A stretch of 64,000 nucleotides of DNA from Saccharopolyspora galaxeae (GTDB lineage Bacteria > Actinomycetota > Actinomycetes > Mycobacteriales > Pseudonocardiaceae), in contig NZ_JADDUE010000005.1 of NCBI RefSeq assembly GCF_016526145.1, positions 390,808-454,807 on the forward strand, in the 5' to 3' direction. Position 1 is the first letter of the stretch, and every line of letters starts with the position of its first letter. Under the pieces are notes generated by a model. It saw only the letters and a list, made by a program, of their open reading frames with translations. It did no database searches and was not told where the DNA came from. Of the stretch, positions 63,881 to 64,000 are shown piece by piece. Both the position numbers and the translations under genes were made by a program.

Positions 63881-64000
63881 TCAGTAGCGGTAGTGTTCGG
63901 GCTTGTAGGGCCCGTTGACGTCGACGCCGATGTACTCGGCCTGGGCCTTGGTCATGCGGGTGAGGTTGACCCCGAGCGCGTCCAGGTGCAGCCGGGCGAC
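63881..64000 (-). CDS. ahcY: S-adenosylhomocysteinase, C-terminal end (partial)
   Basis: The last 39 residues are visible, including [28 protein letters not shown] and ending PYKPEHYRY, the strongly conserved C-terminus of S-adenosylhomocysteine hydrolase (the Lys/Tyr tail that closes over NAD). The gene continues off the right edge. It splits SAH into homocysteine and adenosine, feeding the homocysteine used by the neighbouring methyltransferase and the folate-dependent methionine route. Confidence 0.95.
   Translation of the reverse strand, partial: VARLHLDALGVNLTRMTKAQAEYIGVDVNGPYKPEHYRY

Overview
The window is high-GC actinobacterial chromosomal DNA. GC-rich third codon positions, frequent GTG starts and ATGA/GTGA coupled overlaps are seen throughout. 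Several markers point to Actinomycetota, most like Pseudonocardiales (a Saccharopolyspora-like genome is my best guess, by recall and not by search): a mycofactocin-type SDR, GarA with its ETTS phospho-motif, an Rv1830-type MerR regulator, an Rv2172c-type methylenetetrahydrofolate reductase, an F420-type PPOX protein, a DUF397 protein and a DtxR/IdeR iron box. No rRNA, tRNA, CRISPR array, insertion sequence, phage or integrase gene was seen. The window is metabolic chromosome with small accessory patches. LAYOUT: 1-1086 ends a CorC-type membrane protein pair. 1282-5379 is a six-gene coupled operon (mycofactocin-type SDR, SnoaL-like protein, acyl-CoA ligase, two hotdog/MaoC proteins, thioesterase) that looks like degradation of an unknown alcohol-derived acid through CoA thioesters. 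5431-6802 holds a glycosylase-like protein and a cysteine-free HesB-like protein. 6884-13023 is the glycine-cleavage/GarA neighbourhood: gcvP behind a tandem glycine riboswitch, an Rv1830-like MerR, a DUF151 nuclease-like protein, garA and gcvH. 13215-18456 carries a CDP-alcohol phosphatidyltransferase, a propionyl-CoA-synthetase-like enzyme and a secreted GH20 hexosaminidase. 18499-22153 is an aldehyde dehydrogenase/DUF779 pair with a divergent GAF regulator. 22271-26968 is an iron-boxed 2,3-dihydroxybenzoate operon (entA, entC, entE, entB, separate aryl carrier) without an NRPS in view. 27707-32768 is a malonate operon (carboxyltransferase, matB, matC) divergent from a GntR regulator, with two candidate operators. 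32920-43877 is mixed: membrane protein, large catalase, amino-acid permease, MFS pump with a divergent XRE-TetR regulator, enoyl-CoA hydratase, FAD-linked oxidase, epimerase and cold-shock protein. 44194-57875 is rich in amino-acid catabolism: two Glu/Leu-type dehydrogenases, a YezG-like protein, an amidohydrolase that may start at CTG, a class-A-lactamase-fold hydrolase, a mu-crystallin family protein, an ALDH7-like dehydrogenase, an FAD amine oxidase, a LysR regulator and a fused 2-oxoacid dehydrogenase E1. 58202-64000 ends with a second FAD-linked oxidase, an orphan DUF397 protein, a PPOX protein, a secreted PI-PLC and methyl-cycle genes (homocysteine methyltransferase, MTHFR and the C-terminus of S-adenosylhomocysteinase). 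HOW GENES WORK TOGETHER: glycine sensing by the riboswitch should control gcvP, and GarA links nitrogen/TCA flux to kinase signalling. The DHB operon should make 2,3-dihydroxybenzoyl-carrier for a catechol siderophore assembled elsewhere. The mat operon imports and activates malonate. The 49339-57875 block can be read as a lysine/pipecolate/2-aminoadipate route, which is inference. Intergenic spaces carry several short tandem arrays with 18- or 24-bp units and strong hairpins.
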